Positions 42,989 to 53,739 are shown, counted from the first letter of the stretch. The stretch: DNA of 64,000 nucleotides from Epiperipatus broadwayi (GCA_028023455.1 JAQFVV010006208.1:11492984-11556983); one strand, 5' to 3'. Numbers and translations are program-made. Notes: a model not told the origin generated them from the sequence alone.

Positions 42989-43259
42989 AAATTTTTACCA
43001 CCATATTTTGTCTTAGAAAAAAAAAATCAAATAAATTATGTCTCTCTGTAATTAAGTTGCATCTTATTACATTTAAGGACATGGCACAAAATTTTTTTGC
43101 AAGAATAATTCTAAAAAAAGAAATTGAATGAACGTATTGTCCCAAAACTATCTTCTTCACATTATGTAGTAAAAGTTTCATAGTGCCTTTCAAATTATTC
43201 TTTTAGTACAAGAGTCAACCTGAGAATAAACTTACAGATTATGTTACATACCAAATCAA

Positions 43260-43760
43260 CTACTTTAAGGCTGGTCTTGATCTAATCAATTGGAAATATC
43301 TATTCACTGCACCACCCAAACTTCTACCACAACAGTGTTATATGACAATCACTAACCAAAACTATTTGACTAATAGAATAATTAAACTAAAGAATTATAT
43401 ATGTCTATCCACATCTTTCAAACCACATTGTGGCACTCATCAGGGTTCATCACTTGCATTCTTTCTACTTACAGTTTATATATATCTGCTGATTATGGAA
43501 ATTTAAAAAATGCACTGGTTTTCCCCCTCCTCATCACAGAATTTCCATCCAAACCATATTCTTTATTGATGACATCCTGATAATGTGCAGAGATCTTCAA
43601 AACATTACCCAATATTTTGCATATTTTAAACTGATTCCAAACAATGGCTGGCTGGCTCCAAAATACAATGTGGACATTATCTATGTTGCAGCTGTTTGCG
43701 GGTTGAAAACTACCATCATTCTTTATAGATAAGTCATCCATTAACAGTATTCCAATTAAT
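43260..43760 (+). pseudogene. Reverse transcriptase core remnant
   Basis: The frame around 43310-43490 reads LTNRIIKLKN...GTHQGSSLAFFLLTVYIS, matching the GVPQGS.LSP.LF..Y motif of Jockey/CR1-type RTs. Shortly after, FIDDILI stands where YADD is expected. Frame shifts and a missing YADD tyrosine-alanine show that it is dead. The 71- and 82-codon minus frames here are antisense. Confidence 0.7.
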
Positions 43761-44560
43761 CTGTCTGAAATGCAATCAAGGAATCACTTAAACAGCCTCA
43801 TCGTGGATGAAATTAGTATAAAAATGAAAGCATTCTTCCCCCAAAATTTTTATTCTATTGGGAAAGTTCACATAATATAATGCTATTTTTGGCAGAATAT
43901 TTGTCTACTGTAGCCCTTGAATATCCCAATAAGCTTATGTCTGTAATGAAAACATATATCTGGGACTCATTTTTTCATCTTTTATCTATCAGGACTCACA
44001 CTTCCCCTCTAAGAAGGAACCTTCAATTTGATATGTCCCAAATGTTTTTGTAACTTACATTACAGCTAAACTTACATTACAGCTAAAATGTACAGTGTGA
44101 TTCTTGCTAATCCAATTCTCAGGGTCCCTCCTCCACCTAATACCATTCATTGGTTCACTTCCATATGTCATGCACACAGATCATACCTTTGAGTATGCAG
44201 AACCACCAGTAGAATATCAAATCTCTTGCAAGCACATTATTTGGAAATTTAAAGAATAACTTATCAATCCAGACATCAATGGACAATCTTGCCAGTTGTT
44301 AAGACTCTAACCAATTTCAAAATGTTTGTGGTCCTCAGTTACAACTAAAATTTCTGTTCAATATATTACAAGGTATATTACTCATTGACCAATTCAAACT
44401 AAATCTTGAACCCACATGTAATTTACAATAATTATCCAGATAAAATACTATACCTTTTTCAAGCCCACCCATACTTTTTACTCCTATATCTGTTTGTATT
44501 TCATGAGTACACAATCATCCTCAAGCAAATGCTTAAAACACATGAAAAAGATTTTCATCC

Positions 44561-44879
44561 CTATAATGCAAATAACCATGTGGTTCTCCATGCTGCTCCA
44601 TGGTATTTGACAATAAAAAATACAATGTACTTAATAGAAACAACAAAGAATGATTCAAGTCATATTCTCACAAATCCTTATCCGAGAATGTAATAAACAA
44701 AACTTGGCAGTGTAAATATATGTCATTTGTGCAGTTTGAACTTTTATCATCATTAACAGTCCTCATAAGCACTTATTCTTGAACATTTAGCCTCATGAAC
44801 TGCTGTCTGTGTATACATATGTTAACATGCTAATTAATCACTACTTATACACTAATAAATCACAACATAACAATTTATT
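44561..44879. other. AT-rich spacer
   Basis: Nothing recognised beyond the weak tail of the LINE copy. Confidence 0.3.
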
Positions 44880-45100
44880 ATTTTATATACTAATACCAAG
44901 AGCTTAATCATATTACTATAAGCCTATAATCTAATGCTTGAATATCCTAGCACCTCACTGAGGATGCCAGAAGCGGAAACTGGTCTGGGATTGGAGATAT
45001 TCTGCAAATCTTGTTAAGAGCTTATTAGTGTACTCTTTATATATTGTAAGCCTATTGTAACAAAAGCATGCTAGGCAGAAATAAAGCTGAATATTTAAAA
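44880..45100 (+). repeat. Family G ribozyme repeat
   Basis: A single copy of a unit with a hammerhead, AGCTTAATC and AGAGCTTATTAGT flanks, and an AAATAAAGCTG run near its end, like the ends of families B and D. No reading frame. Confidence 0.5.
44953..44990 (+). ncRNA. Hammerhead ribozyme motif, family G, core intact
   Basis: CCUCA, CUGAGGA (variable position 7), stem II UGC-CAGAA-GCG, GAAA, AC-UG-GU stem III, C, UGGGA. The core is complete and the cleavage triplet GUC. Stem II is only three pairs. Confidence 0.7.
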
Positions 45101-45218
45101 ACCACCTTTTCTGTGGTTGTTTTTATTAACAGTCATGTATTATATGTTAATATTTGTAAATAATGTGTTATCAATAAAAAAATTAACCAAAAAAAAATAT
45201 CATCATTAGGTTTATTTA

Positions 45219-45434
45219 TAAGCCAATAAGCTAATGCACATGCACTTTGTAGATGTCACTATATTAATGAATACTCCCACTTTTTCAAACACAGGATAAA
45301 ATCTTTGGGAAAAGACAGAATGAATCCATCTATCTTTTCGACCCAAAGACTTTATCTTGTGTTTGAAAAAGTGGGAGTATTCATTTACAAAGTGACATCT
45401 ACAAAGTGCATGTGCATTAGCTTATTGGCTTATT
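45219..45434. repeat. Family Q palindrome
   Basis: Arms of about 90 nt (ATAAGCCAATAAGCTAATGC from 45219, mirrored at 45434) surround a 32-nt centre. The match includes CACTTTTTCAAACACA. No ribozyme or reading frame is seen. Confidence 0.75.
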
Positions 45435-46208
45435 AGTATTATAGTTTATAAAATAAATGTCTTGTTTACATAGGTTTATTTATATTTTGACATGCTGTCT
45501 TTTTAACAACTGCAGAATTTTTTTATTTTAATAGTTCAGCACTGTGTCTAATTGTACATTTCCACTGCATTCTACTTTTAGTCATTATCTTCCCAACAAA
45601 AATAATCAATGTTGCACTTCATTAGAATAAATCGGAAGTAATGTTTAAAAAGTAAACAACCTCTCCTTCAAAAACAATGTTTATGTTCAGCACAAAGCAT
45701 CATTTTAAAAGGACAGATACGGGTCATTCATAAAAGAAATCTAATCTAATGAAGTTATAATTTTACAATCGTGGTCATTATAGTACAATATCCAGTTAGT
45801 TGAAAAACATACAGAATAGTCTTAAAAATCTTATCTTTGCATTTTTAAAATTTTATGGAATCATCCTTAAATTTTTCTAAACTGATATGGTGTTCCAGTC
45901 TTACTTCCATACAATAAATTAGGTGAAATAACAGCTTTATATATAATTAATTTAGTTGCAATATTTATCTTACTATAGTGAAATATTCTGTATTTTAATT
46001 TTATAAAGCAGCAGCAACATGTTGAAATCTGAGTGGATTGATCGCAACATGCAAATTCTTTCTACTTTAAAAGTTAAAATTTTTTTTAATCATCTCTTCT
46101 TATACGATCTTTTTTTATATAACTCCTTTATTTTTCTTACAATTTCAACTATCCTGCAGTCTTCATAATTGCCTCTTATACAATCTTTTTTTATATAATT
46201 CCTTTATT

Positions 46209-46247
46209 TTGCTTACAGTTTCAACTGTCCTGCAATCTCCATCAGAT
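46209..46247 (-). ncRNA. Hammerhead-like motif, family B
   Basis: CUGAUGG (A9 changed), stem II GAUUG-CAGGA-CAGUU, GAAACUGUA, AGCAA. Near-complete, but the core has one substitution. Confidence 0.5.
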
Positions 46248-46286
46248 CTCTGATGAAGACTGCAGGATGGTTGAAACTGTAAGCAA
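46246..46286 (+). ncRNA. Hammerhead ribozyme motif, family B, core intact
   Basis: CUGAUGA, stem II GACUG-CAGGA-UGGUU (with G-U pairs), GAAAC-U-GUA, AGCAA. The consensus 5' strand UUGCU is changed here, so stem I is weak. It lies head to head with 46209-46247. Confidence 0.55.
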
Positions 46287-46508
46287 CACAAGAAGGAATT
46301 ATATTAAAAAAGATTATATAAGAGGAGATGACAAAAAACTTTAATATATGTTAAGAAAAATGCAAAAAACGTAAAGAAGAAGATATAAAAATAAAAAACT
46401 TATAGGAAGAAGAAAAGACATGAAGGTTTAAGAAAATTAAAGAGCAATATTTGGATATATGGTGATGGAAAATATGTCTTTTTAAAAAAGAGAAGTGAAA
46501 GTTATAAA

Positions 46509-46550
46509 GAGTGCTGATGAAGACTGCATGACAGTCGAAACTGTAAGCAA
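46509..46550 (+). ncRNA. Hammerhead ribozyme motif, family B, core intact
   Basis: CUGAUGA, stem II GACUG-CAUGA-CAGUC (five perfect pairs), GAAAC-U-GUA, AGCAA. The 5' stem I strand has lost the bases that would pair with AGCAA. Confidence 0.55.
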
Positions 46551-47159
46551 AATAAAGAAAGAATTATATAAAAATGATTGTATAAGAGATGATAAATTTT
46601 TTTTAATATATATGAGGAGAAATGCAAAAATAATAAAGAAAATATAAGAATACTTTAAAAGTTATCAAAATATTTTAAAAGGCTCTTCATTCACTGATAT
46701 AGAATTTTAATTTTTTAGAATATTAATAATTAATTAAAGCCATTGCATGTTCCTTTTAAAACATAAAAGTGTAGCAGGTTGATCATCTTTGGATCTAAAA
46801 AAAATAGCATATTGTTACTGTCATTTAAAAAGATGAAATTGTTGTTTCCACTTTTAATCAATCAAAATTAAAAATCCCCCCAATAAACCTCCATAACATT
46901 TTGCTCCTAGATTTACTTAGTCATTTATAAACATATGCAAAGATTATAGTTACAAAAATCAAAAACAATGTTAGAAGAAGTACCATTCTTGTTTAGTACC
47001 AGTTTTCTTTTCAAATGTCTCAGACTTTCTCTCTGAAATAATATTTCCTTTCGTCCCATCAAGATACAAGCAGTTTAATATGAATGAATTTTAGTGGACA
47101 AATAACGAATTAAAAAAATACCTAAGACTTATCATCTATATTCTTTATAACTTTATACA

Positions 47160-47345
47160 ATGCTTTTTAACAATTCATTATTGCCAGTTTCAATTGCCCC
47201 AGCAATCTTCTTCAGAAGTTCTAATACTTTATTACTTTATACAATGCTTTTTTACAATCCACTATTGACAGTTTTGATTGCTGGAGCAATCAAAACTGTC
47301 AATAGTGGATTGTAAAAAAGCATTGAATAAAGTAATAAAGAATAT
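47160..47345. repeat. Family C palindrome and inverted copy
   Basis: A minus unit at 47160-47240 is followed by a perfect palindrome centred near 47283. Its arms TTTACAATCCACTATTGACA and the reverse complement meet inside what was ribozyme stem II, leaving no complete core in that half. Confidence 0.7.
47183..47220 (-). ncRNA. Hammerhead-like motif, family C
   Basis: CUGAAGA, stem II GAUUG-CUGGGG-CAAUU, then UGAAAC and a UGGC site in place of UGUC. The core is mostly present. Confidence 0.5.
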
Positions 47346-47929
47346 AGATGATACTAATATTATATGGATTTGGCAATGCAATAAGAAAGATAAAGACTTA
47401 TTCAATTAATGGACTCAAATATTTTGATCAAATCAGTAAAAGTTAATATACAAACCACTTTTTACTGCCACTTTTCTTGCATTTTCTTGGCAACAAAAAC
47501 CATGTTTATATTGCTTATGGAATCTCTAAAACCACATCGAGTCTCTGGCAATCATTCATCACAATCCCTAGAAGTATCTTAGTTGTAGTAGATAATAATG
47601 ATATTCCATAATAATTACTCCAATCTTGTCTATTCTCTTTATGTTTTAAAAATAAAACAGTAGAAGCATCGTTAAAATGAGGCAGAAGAATTTCACACGT
47701 TCATATATTCCTAAAAAATTCTAATATTTTTGAAGCTAATATATTAAAATCATATTTTAAAACTTTTCAAAAAATCTCATCAGGACTTTGTAGTCATATT
47801 TAAGATTTTAATGAACTGTCATGACTCCATCAAACTGGATATCTTTGTTCAAATTTAAATGAATAGATAAAATGGACATATGATGTACTCAATTCTCATA
47901 TTATTCTGAAGCTAATCAAAATACTTTAA

Positions 47930-48035
47930 CTATGATAAGAATATGTGTAAGAGATTATGATCTTGGCCAACTGATGAGTGTTGGTTCAGCAAAAAATGGG
48001 CATCTTGGGGATCATACATCTTTTTCACATGTCTT
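47930..48035 (+). repeat. Family E/E2 fragment with degenerate ribozyme
   Basis: CCAACUGAUGA is intact at 47967, but GAAA is replaced by AAAA and stem II is disrupted; UUGGGG follows at 48005. Only the ribozyme-proximal part of the unit is present. Confidence 0.6.
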
Positions 48036-48467
48036 TAGTTCTATGTTTATGATTACACTTTCCCCCTCCACAAGATGCTAAAAGTGGATATAAACCAGTT
48101 CCTATCTTGTGTTGAGTGGTGTAGTGAAAATTACACTACAGAAATATTATAGAAAGACTATTTTATATTTTTGCTTATTAAATTTTCTAATAGGGCTATA
48201 GTCAATCTTTTACAATTCATGTGCCAATTTATTCACCAAAAACTTAACATGTGCCAGTTTTTAAGCTAGTATTCAATCTTTGGCTAGTGAAGAGAAAAAT
48301 AATTTATTATACAATATAGTATACTACATTGTGTAGAAAATTTATATATATATATTATGAAAGAAATAATACAATTTATGTTTAAACATTTTATTGTCAC
48401 TAGGAGTTAAGCAGAATACTTTTTAAATGTAAATCACTCAAACATAATCTTCTTTTATTTTATTAAC
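48036..48467. other. AT-rich spacer
   Basis: Nothing recognised. Confidence 0.3.
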
Positions 48468-48745
48468 TTCATTGATGAAAGCCAATAAACATCACATGAT
48501 CATCATTTTTTATGCTTGCTTATAACTTATTGAAACAGGCAAAACTCTCCATATGTATTGCCACTCAGCATAAGCCAGAGTAATCAATGGGTGATGAAGA
48601 CCACAAGCCAGAAACTAGTCTAGGGATATTGGATGAGTAGGCACTAGATGGGGATTTTATGCACAAGCCTTCTGGCATCCATTGATTACTCTGGCTTATA
48701 CTGAGTGGCAATATGTATAGAGAGTTTTGCCTGTTTTTCATTGAT
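48468..48745 (+). mobile_element. Family A element with 9-bp target duplication
   Basis: TTCATTGAT at 48468-48476 and 48737-48745 bounds 260 bp made of two inverted arms (AACATCACATGATCATCATT side and its partial mirror). The fold point removed the stem I strand and first core base of the ribozyme. Confidence 0.75.
48589..48625 (+). ncRNA. Degenerate hammerhead, family A
   Basis: Core GUGAUGA, stem II GACC-ACA-AGCC, GAAACUAGUC, UAGGG. The 5' side was lost at the palindrome junction. Confidence 0.5.
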
Positions 48746-49275
48746 AAAAAGAAATTTGCAAAGAACAAAACTGCAATGCTTAAAATTGGACAGATCAGGT
48801 CCATAATTAACCATAATATTACACATGTGTAAAATGTTTACATGCAAAATGAATGTTTTTTTTTTTTTTTAGTTTGACTCATTGAAGAAAATTTTTTTTT
48901 GGAATATTAATAAAAAAGTGTTTTTTGATTGCTGTATTACAAGATCTTTTATTATTATAATATGCCAATTTTTGAATATGCATTATAAATTAATCATCAT
49001 TGCTTAAATATAAATTTAATTCATAGTTTCATAATAAAGTGATTTTCCAATTAATCTAATGGTAGGGTATTCACATATCCTGTTTTTCCTGGATTTGTCC
49101 TGGTGTTCTGACATATATTCTTTTGGGACAGTTAATTTTCCTGGTTTTCGTAACCATTCATTTTTATTTTCACTTTTGTTTTTTAATTTTAACTTTATAT
49201 TTACTTTTTATGTTTAATAGTAATAGTAACAAGTCAGATGTCACATGACTTATATATAGCTTGCACTTACAAATA
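48746..49275. other. AT-rich spacer
   Basis: Nothing recognised; T-runs near 48860 and 48890. Confidence 0.3.
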
Positions 49276-49560
49276 TGTAAAGTTAAGAGCGTGCTAATAG
49301 CTCTAAACAAGCTTTTTTTTTTTTTTTATTTATGATAAATGCTACTACAAGAGAAGGCATTCAAATCATTTTTATTTTAGATCTAATGTCCCAACTCCTC
49401 ACTGAAGAGACCCATAGGTCGAAACCGGTCTGGGGATGGGGATCTTTTAAAATAAAAATGATTTGAATGCCTTCTCTTGTAGTAGCATTTATCATAAATA
49501 AAAAAAAAAAAGCTTGTTTAGAGCTATTAGCACGCTCTTAACTTTACATTTTTATGTTTA
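49276..49560 (+). mobile_element. Family D foldback with a single central ribozyme
   Basis: Arms of about 90 nt (GAGCGTGCTAATAGCTCTAA to TTTTATTTTAGAT) mirror 49445-49555. A single asymmetric hammerhead fills the middle. T- and A-runs lie at matching positions in the two arms. No open reading frame is present. Confidence 0.75.
49397..49435 (+). ncRNA. Hammerhead ribozyme motif, family D, intact
   Basis: CCUCA, CUGAAGA (permitted change at position 7), stem II GACC-CAUA-GGUC with four Watson-Crick pairs, GAAA, AC-CG-GU stem III, C (GUC site), UGGGG. Stem I extends to six pairs including the outer U-A. Confidence 0.8.
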
Positions 49561-50040
49561 ATTAATTTTAAAATAATATTTATTCATTTAATGCTTTATA
49601 ATTAATTTTTGTATTGGTTAATTCATAATTTTCCCAAAACAGAAATGGCTCCCATTATTTTTGTACCTTAGTGATAAGTGATTTCAATTTGTGGTTTTGT
49701 TTTGATAGATAGTATACATATACAACCAATTATCTTTTGCTTTTGTTTATATAACAAAATAAGTATATTGTTAGTAAAGTAAATGTGATTATATGTTTTG
49801 TGATTTTTTTAATTTCATATTGAAATATACAGTAATCTCGAATGAAGTTTTTTTTTTGATCATGTCCCAGTTAGACTTTGTGGAAATATGGTCATCCTAT
49901 CTAATACCCATCAAATATAAATCACATGGTGACTGCCTCAGTATAGTAATAATTTAAAATGTATTATGAGTTAAAATGTTTATTATAATTAAAATTACTC
50001 CAAATTTACAACTAATTATGGTACTTTGGGATTAGCAAAT
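49561..50040. other. AT-rich spacer
   Basis: Nothing recognised. Confidence 0.3.
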
Positions 50041-50171
50041 TATTCACACACTTAGATTTAAAACAGGCAAAACTCACTATACATATTGCCACACACAGCA
50101 AGCTAGAGTAATCAATGGATGCCTGAAGGCTTGTGCATAAAATCTCCATCTAGTGCCTACTCATCCAATAT

Positions 50172-50211
50172 CCCCAGACTAGTTTCTGGCTTGTGGCCTT
50201 TGTCAGTGAGA
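50172..50211 (-). ncRNA. Degenerate hammerhead, family A
   Basis: Stem I nearly intact, stem II GGCC/AGCC and GAAACUAGUC kept. The core is CUGACAA. Confidence 0.6.
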
Positions 50212-50787
50212 AGCCTTGGATCTGAGAGTACTGCACCTAGATCGTAGGATCTAATGCAACCCTCCAGCAGCCACCTTTTATCTCTACTTAACTACAAAAC
50301 TATGAGACTTAAATTGAAAACCCCATATTTTCAATCCAAGCTCATTGGCCTATATAGTCATATAGGTCTGAACTCAATTCAGTACCTATACATTTTGGGG
50401 ATTTTATGCACAAGCCTTCTGGCATCCATTGATTACTCTAGCTTGCTGTGCATGGCAATACTTATAGTGAGTTTTGCCTGTTTTAATAACAGTTATAAGC
50501 AAGCATAAGAAATGGTGATCATGTGATGTTTATTGACTTAAAACCAATCCTGCCTAATGGGATAGTGGTGGCTATGGTTATTAAAGAACCAAAGATACCA
50601 AAATGTATAGGTACTGAACTGAGTTCAGACCTATATGACTATATAGGCTAATGAGCTTGGATTGAAAATATTCAGGTGTTTTCAATTTAAGAATCATAGT
50701 TTTGTAATTAAGTAGAGGTAAAAGGTGATTTCTGGAGGGTTGCATTAGATTCTAAGTTCTAGGTGCAGTGCTCTCATATCCAAGGCT

Positions 50788-50827
50788 CCTCACTGATGAA
50801 GGCCACAAGCCAGAAACTAGTCTGGGG
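50788..50827 (+). ncRNA. Hammerhead ribozyme motif, family A, intact
   Basis: CCUCA, CUGAUGA, stem II GGC-CACAA-GCC, GAAA, AC-UA-GU, C, UGGGG. All invariant bases present; it serves as the reference for family A. Confidence 0.75.
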
Positions 50828-51000
50828 ATATTGGATGAGTAGGCACTAGATGAGGATTTGATGCACAAGCCTTCTGGCATCCATTGATTACTCTAGCTTG
50901 CTGGGTGTGGCAATATGTATAGTGAGTTTTGCCTGTTTTAACAACAGTTATAAGCAAGCACAAGAAGTGGTGATCATGTGATGTTTATTGTTTTACACTT

Positions 51001-51454
51001 TAGATTTGTTATTTATTTAAAGATTAGCAAATTTTACATTTAAAAAATGAGTTTTTGAATTCAACTAAATTTTAAAAAATTATCAGGAATACGAACTTTA
51101 TATTTAAAAATTTTGAATTCAAATTAATTTTAAAAAATTATGAATAGGAAGATTTTTTGGATGAAAATAATAGTAAACAAAAGCAATTTTCAATGTTCAG
51201 TTTATTTAATTCAAATAGTTTATTTACATCGTATTCATAATAATTTTTTAAAATTAACTTGGAATTCAAAAACTCATATTTCACATACTAGATTTGTTAA
51301 ACCTAAACTCCCAAGCAATGAAAATATATTGCCAAAATTAGACTAATTATGGTCAGACGATTGCATCACAGCAGCGCTAATCCTAAAGTACCCTAATTAA
51401 TGTTTATTTATTATAATAAACACTTATATCATTTAAAACTTTGAAATTATTCAA
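51001..51454. other. AT-rich spacer with small inverted repeat
   Basis: About 51050-51135 (AATTTTAAAAAATTAT) is partly mirrored at 51230-51275. Otherwise nothing is seen. The 68-codon frame at 51140 has no support. Confidence 0.3.
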
Positions 51455-51845
51455 ATGGAAGTCAATCTTCGATAATGCGCTATTTCTGAAATATTATAAA
51501 TTTCCACACGATAAGAGTTTAAAAAACTTAAGTGAATCACTTGAATTTAGAGCGTACATTCTATATACACCAACTCTTACAGACCATGTTTAAATCAGGG
51601 CTTGAGTCTATTATGTGCCTGATGTTGTGCAATTGAATATTTGATTATAATATCAGGCATACAATAGACTCAAGCCCTGATTTAAGCATGGTCTATAAGT
51701 GTTAGTGTATATAGAATGTAAGCTCTAAACTTAAGTGATTCACTTAAGTTTTTTAAGCTCTTAGCGGTGGGCGAGTGCGTGGAAATTTATAATATTTCAG
51801 AAATAGCCCATTATCGGAGATTGATTTCCATTTGAATAACTTATA
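51455..51845. repeat. Family H palindrome
   Basis: Arms of about 180 nt (CAAATGGAAGTCAATCTTCG to TAGAGTATAG-type inner blocks) mirror each other around 51645. They share TAAATCAGGGCTTGAGTCTA with the family H copies near 31.3-31.7 kb. CpGs persist in the GATAATGCGC and AGCGGTGGGCGAGTGCG blocks. No ribozyme core is visible. Confidence 0.75.
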
Positions 51846-52123
51846 TCATTTAGTAAAAGCAGATATAGAGACCTTTTTTTTTCAAAAGCTCTGAACTTTT
51901 TAAATACATTCTTACAATTTTTACTTTCCTAATGCCTACGTGGATACCTAGTATCAATATTTATTAAATTTTATAAGAGAAACTTAAAATACATCTCACT
52001 TTTTATATAAAATAATATTGGTTCCCAGAATCACACAAATGTGATAAATTTAAAAGCCTGAATAAAACTTATTTCTGAGGTCTCTTCATTCTTTAAAAAA
52101 AGTGATTGGAGACATAAGCAAAC
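51846..52123. other. AT-rich spacer
   Basis: Nothing recognised. Confidence 0.3.
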
Positions 52124-52237
52124 CTTTTTTTTTTCATATGTCATAGCATCGGCTGGGACACGAACCCACACCCGTCTGCAACCAACTACTTGCTTGCAAG
52201 GCGGGTGCGATGACCTCTGGCTAACAACGCTTGACAA
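52124..52237 (-). mobile_element. tRNA-derived SINE, long variant
   Basis: Reverse orientation: T-run, CATAGCATCGGCTGGGACAC, then an extended anticodon arm (GTCTGCAACCAACTACTTGC), ending ACAACGCTTGAC. Close to the 52818 copy. Confidence 0.85.
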
Positions 52238-52817
52238 AGCTTTTTTAACTCAATAGTATCTATTAGAATAAATATCACACCATTTGACTACAGTATTATA
52301 AACAAAGGCATTTCTTTTTTCAGTTTTAAATCCCAGGCTGTCATTAACAATCTGCAGATGATAATTAAATCGCATTATCTAATAAATGGCGTTTGAGTAA
52401 AGAAAAGACAAATACTTTTTCATTTATGAATTATTAAATGCATCTCTAGATTATAAGCAATGAAAAATATGTTTATTAATAAATAAAAAGGCATGTTTTA
52501 ATCTCATCTGGATTGATCACGAGTGCCACATAAATTAATATGCGCAGTCTCCATAAATGATTCCAGAGATATACATTTGTGCTATTTTTAGATCAGGGGT
52601 GTTTTTCAAATGAGATGAGCACACATACCCTGGACTCAGGTTTCTAATTCCATTCACAAATAAGTAGCATTAACAGCTAAAAAAAGATTTTCCAAATAAA
52701 TACAAACTTATCTATTTAAATGTGTAGATTTTAAAATTTTGAATAATTCTTTTTTTTAAAACAGAATTGAAACTGGGAGATATTTTTCAACTTTTTAAAA
52801 TAAAATTTCAAAACTTT
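52238..52817. other. AT-rich spacer
   Basis: Nothing secure. Confidence 0.3.
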
Positions 52818-52949
52818 TTTTTATTTTTATATGTCATAGCATCGGCCGGGATGCGAACCCACAACCGTCTGCAACCAACTACTTGCTAGCAAGACGGTTG
52901 CGATGGATGACCTCTCGGCTAACAACGCTTGACGAAATTTCCAAACTTT
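52803..52949 (-). mobile_element. tRNA-derived SINE with target duplication
   Basis: AAATTTCAAAACTTTT at the left and AAATTTCCAAACTTTT at the right bracket a long-variant SINE in reverse orientation. It has CATAGCATCGGCCGGGATGC, an extended anticodon arm, and the end CAACGCTTGACG. Confidence 0.85.
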
Positions 52950-53245
52950 TAAAAGTGAATATATATATATATTTGGATGTGTATCTATTTAACTAACATT
53001 ATCTTCCAATTAATGACCTTAAACTTTTAAGAAAAGAAATTAATTATCAATTAATATTAGAACAAAACAAAAAAATATTTAGATTTTAAAATACATTATT
53101 CTTGTAAAACAGTTCTTCCCATAAAACAAGTTTCCTCAGGCTATGACAACTGCATAAGAAAAAATCATTTTAGACTTCTGAAACAATCATCGCATTTTTT
53201 ATTTAATTGCCGTAGCCGATAGCGTTTTATAAAAATAAGTTTTTG

Positions 53246-53495
53246 CTCTAAAGCAAAGGTAGGCAAACTACAGCCCGTGACGACGATTTGTTCGGCCCAC
53301 TGAACGTCATCCAAAAATTGCCTGAAAAATTTTTAAAGCTTTATTTTTTAAAAATGTATTGATAATAGAAAGATCAATTTCTAGCATAATCATATAAGTT
53401 TCCTTTATCCTGAATACCTTATGTATCAAAAGTAAATTTTTCAAGTGGCCTATTAGAAACTTGCAGAAAACATGTGACCCATCCCTGTTTTAAAT
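53246..53495. mobile_element. Probable non-autonomous hAT element
   Basis: 53254-53487 begins CAAAGGTAGGCAAACTACAG and ends TGACCCATCCCTG, whose complement starts CAGGGATGGGTCA. This is the GGCAAACTACGGCCC type seen in hAT MITEs. The flanking 8-mers CTCTAAAG and TTTTAAAT match only in part, so the duplication has decayed. Confidence 0.55.
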
Positions 53496-53739
53496 TATTA
53501 TGCATAAGTAAACTATGGGCACAACAACCGTTGGAATAGAATGTTTTTCTCATCAGATGATGAGGACTGCATTATTCTATAATAATCATCAAACCATGCA
53601 GATTAACCTGGGATTTTTATACTTCCATCTAAAAGGTCCTACCTATGAGAGATCAAAATGACTTAAAGTCAACACAGGTATGACAATGATATGGCATCAA
53701 TAACAGCTTTCAACATTCCATCATCAGGTTTTCAATGAT
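53496..53739. other. AT-rich spacer
   Basis: Nothing recognised apart from a short CATCATCAGGTTTTCAATGA stretch shared with family E. Confidence 0.3.

Larger units (their letters stand above)
41390..44560 (+). mobile_element. Degenerate Jockey-type non-LTR retrotransposon
   Basis: The plus strand reads reverse-transcriptase pieces in several frames, clearest at 43260-43760. The region before 42190 is compatible with a decayed endonuclease, and later parts to about 44560 have weak matches only. A family P palindrome (41915-42150) and a 61-bp minisatellite (42505-42988) interrupt it. The limits are approximate. Confidence 0.55.
46110..46590. repeat. Family B ribozyme cluster
   Basis: A partial minus copy (about 46120-46170) is followed by a palindrome centred at 46248 and by a further plus copy at about 46505-46590. 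All share TTTATTTTGCTTACAGTTTC or its complement. Confidence 0.7.
45780..47860 (-). mobile_element. Degenerate LINE on the minus strand with family B and C insertions
   Basis: At about 47640-47570 the minus strand reads ENRQDWSNYYGISLLS, the classic NYR.ISLLS motif of LINE RTs. A KKMQEKW...LIKIFES segment follows, corresponding to FIDL.KAFD. At about 46000-45890 it resumes with KLIIYKAVISPNLLYGSK (…VLLYGSE.W). Between them (46080-47340) sit family B and C foldbacks. The copy is inactive. Confidence 0.7.
50065..51000 (+). mobile_element. Family A composite: inverted partial copy plus full tandem-ended unit
   Basis: 50065-50400 is an inverted partial unit. From about 50400 a full plus-strand unit runs to 51000. 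The block GTGAGTTTTGCCTGTTTTAA...GATCATGTGATGTTTATTG occurs at both about 50465-50532 and 50928-50990. This direct-plus-inverted layout is that of Penelope-type pseudo-LTRs. No open frame suggests a coding region. Confidence 0.75.
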
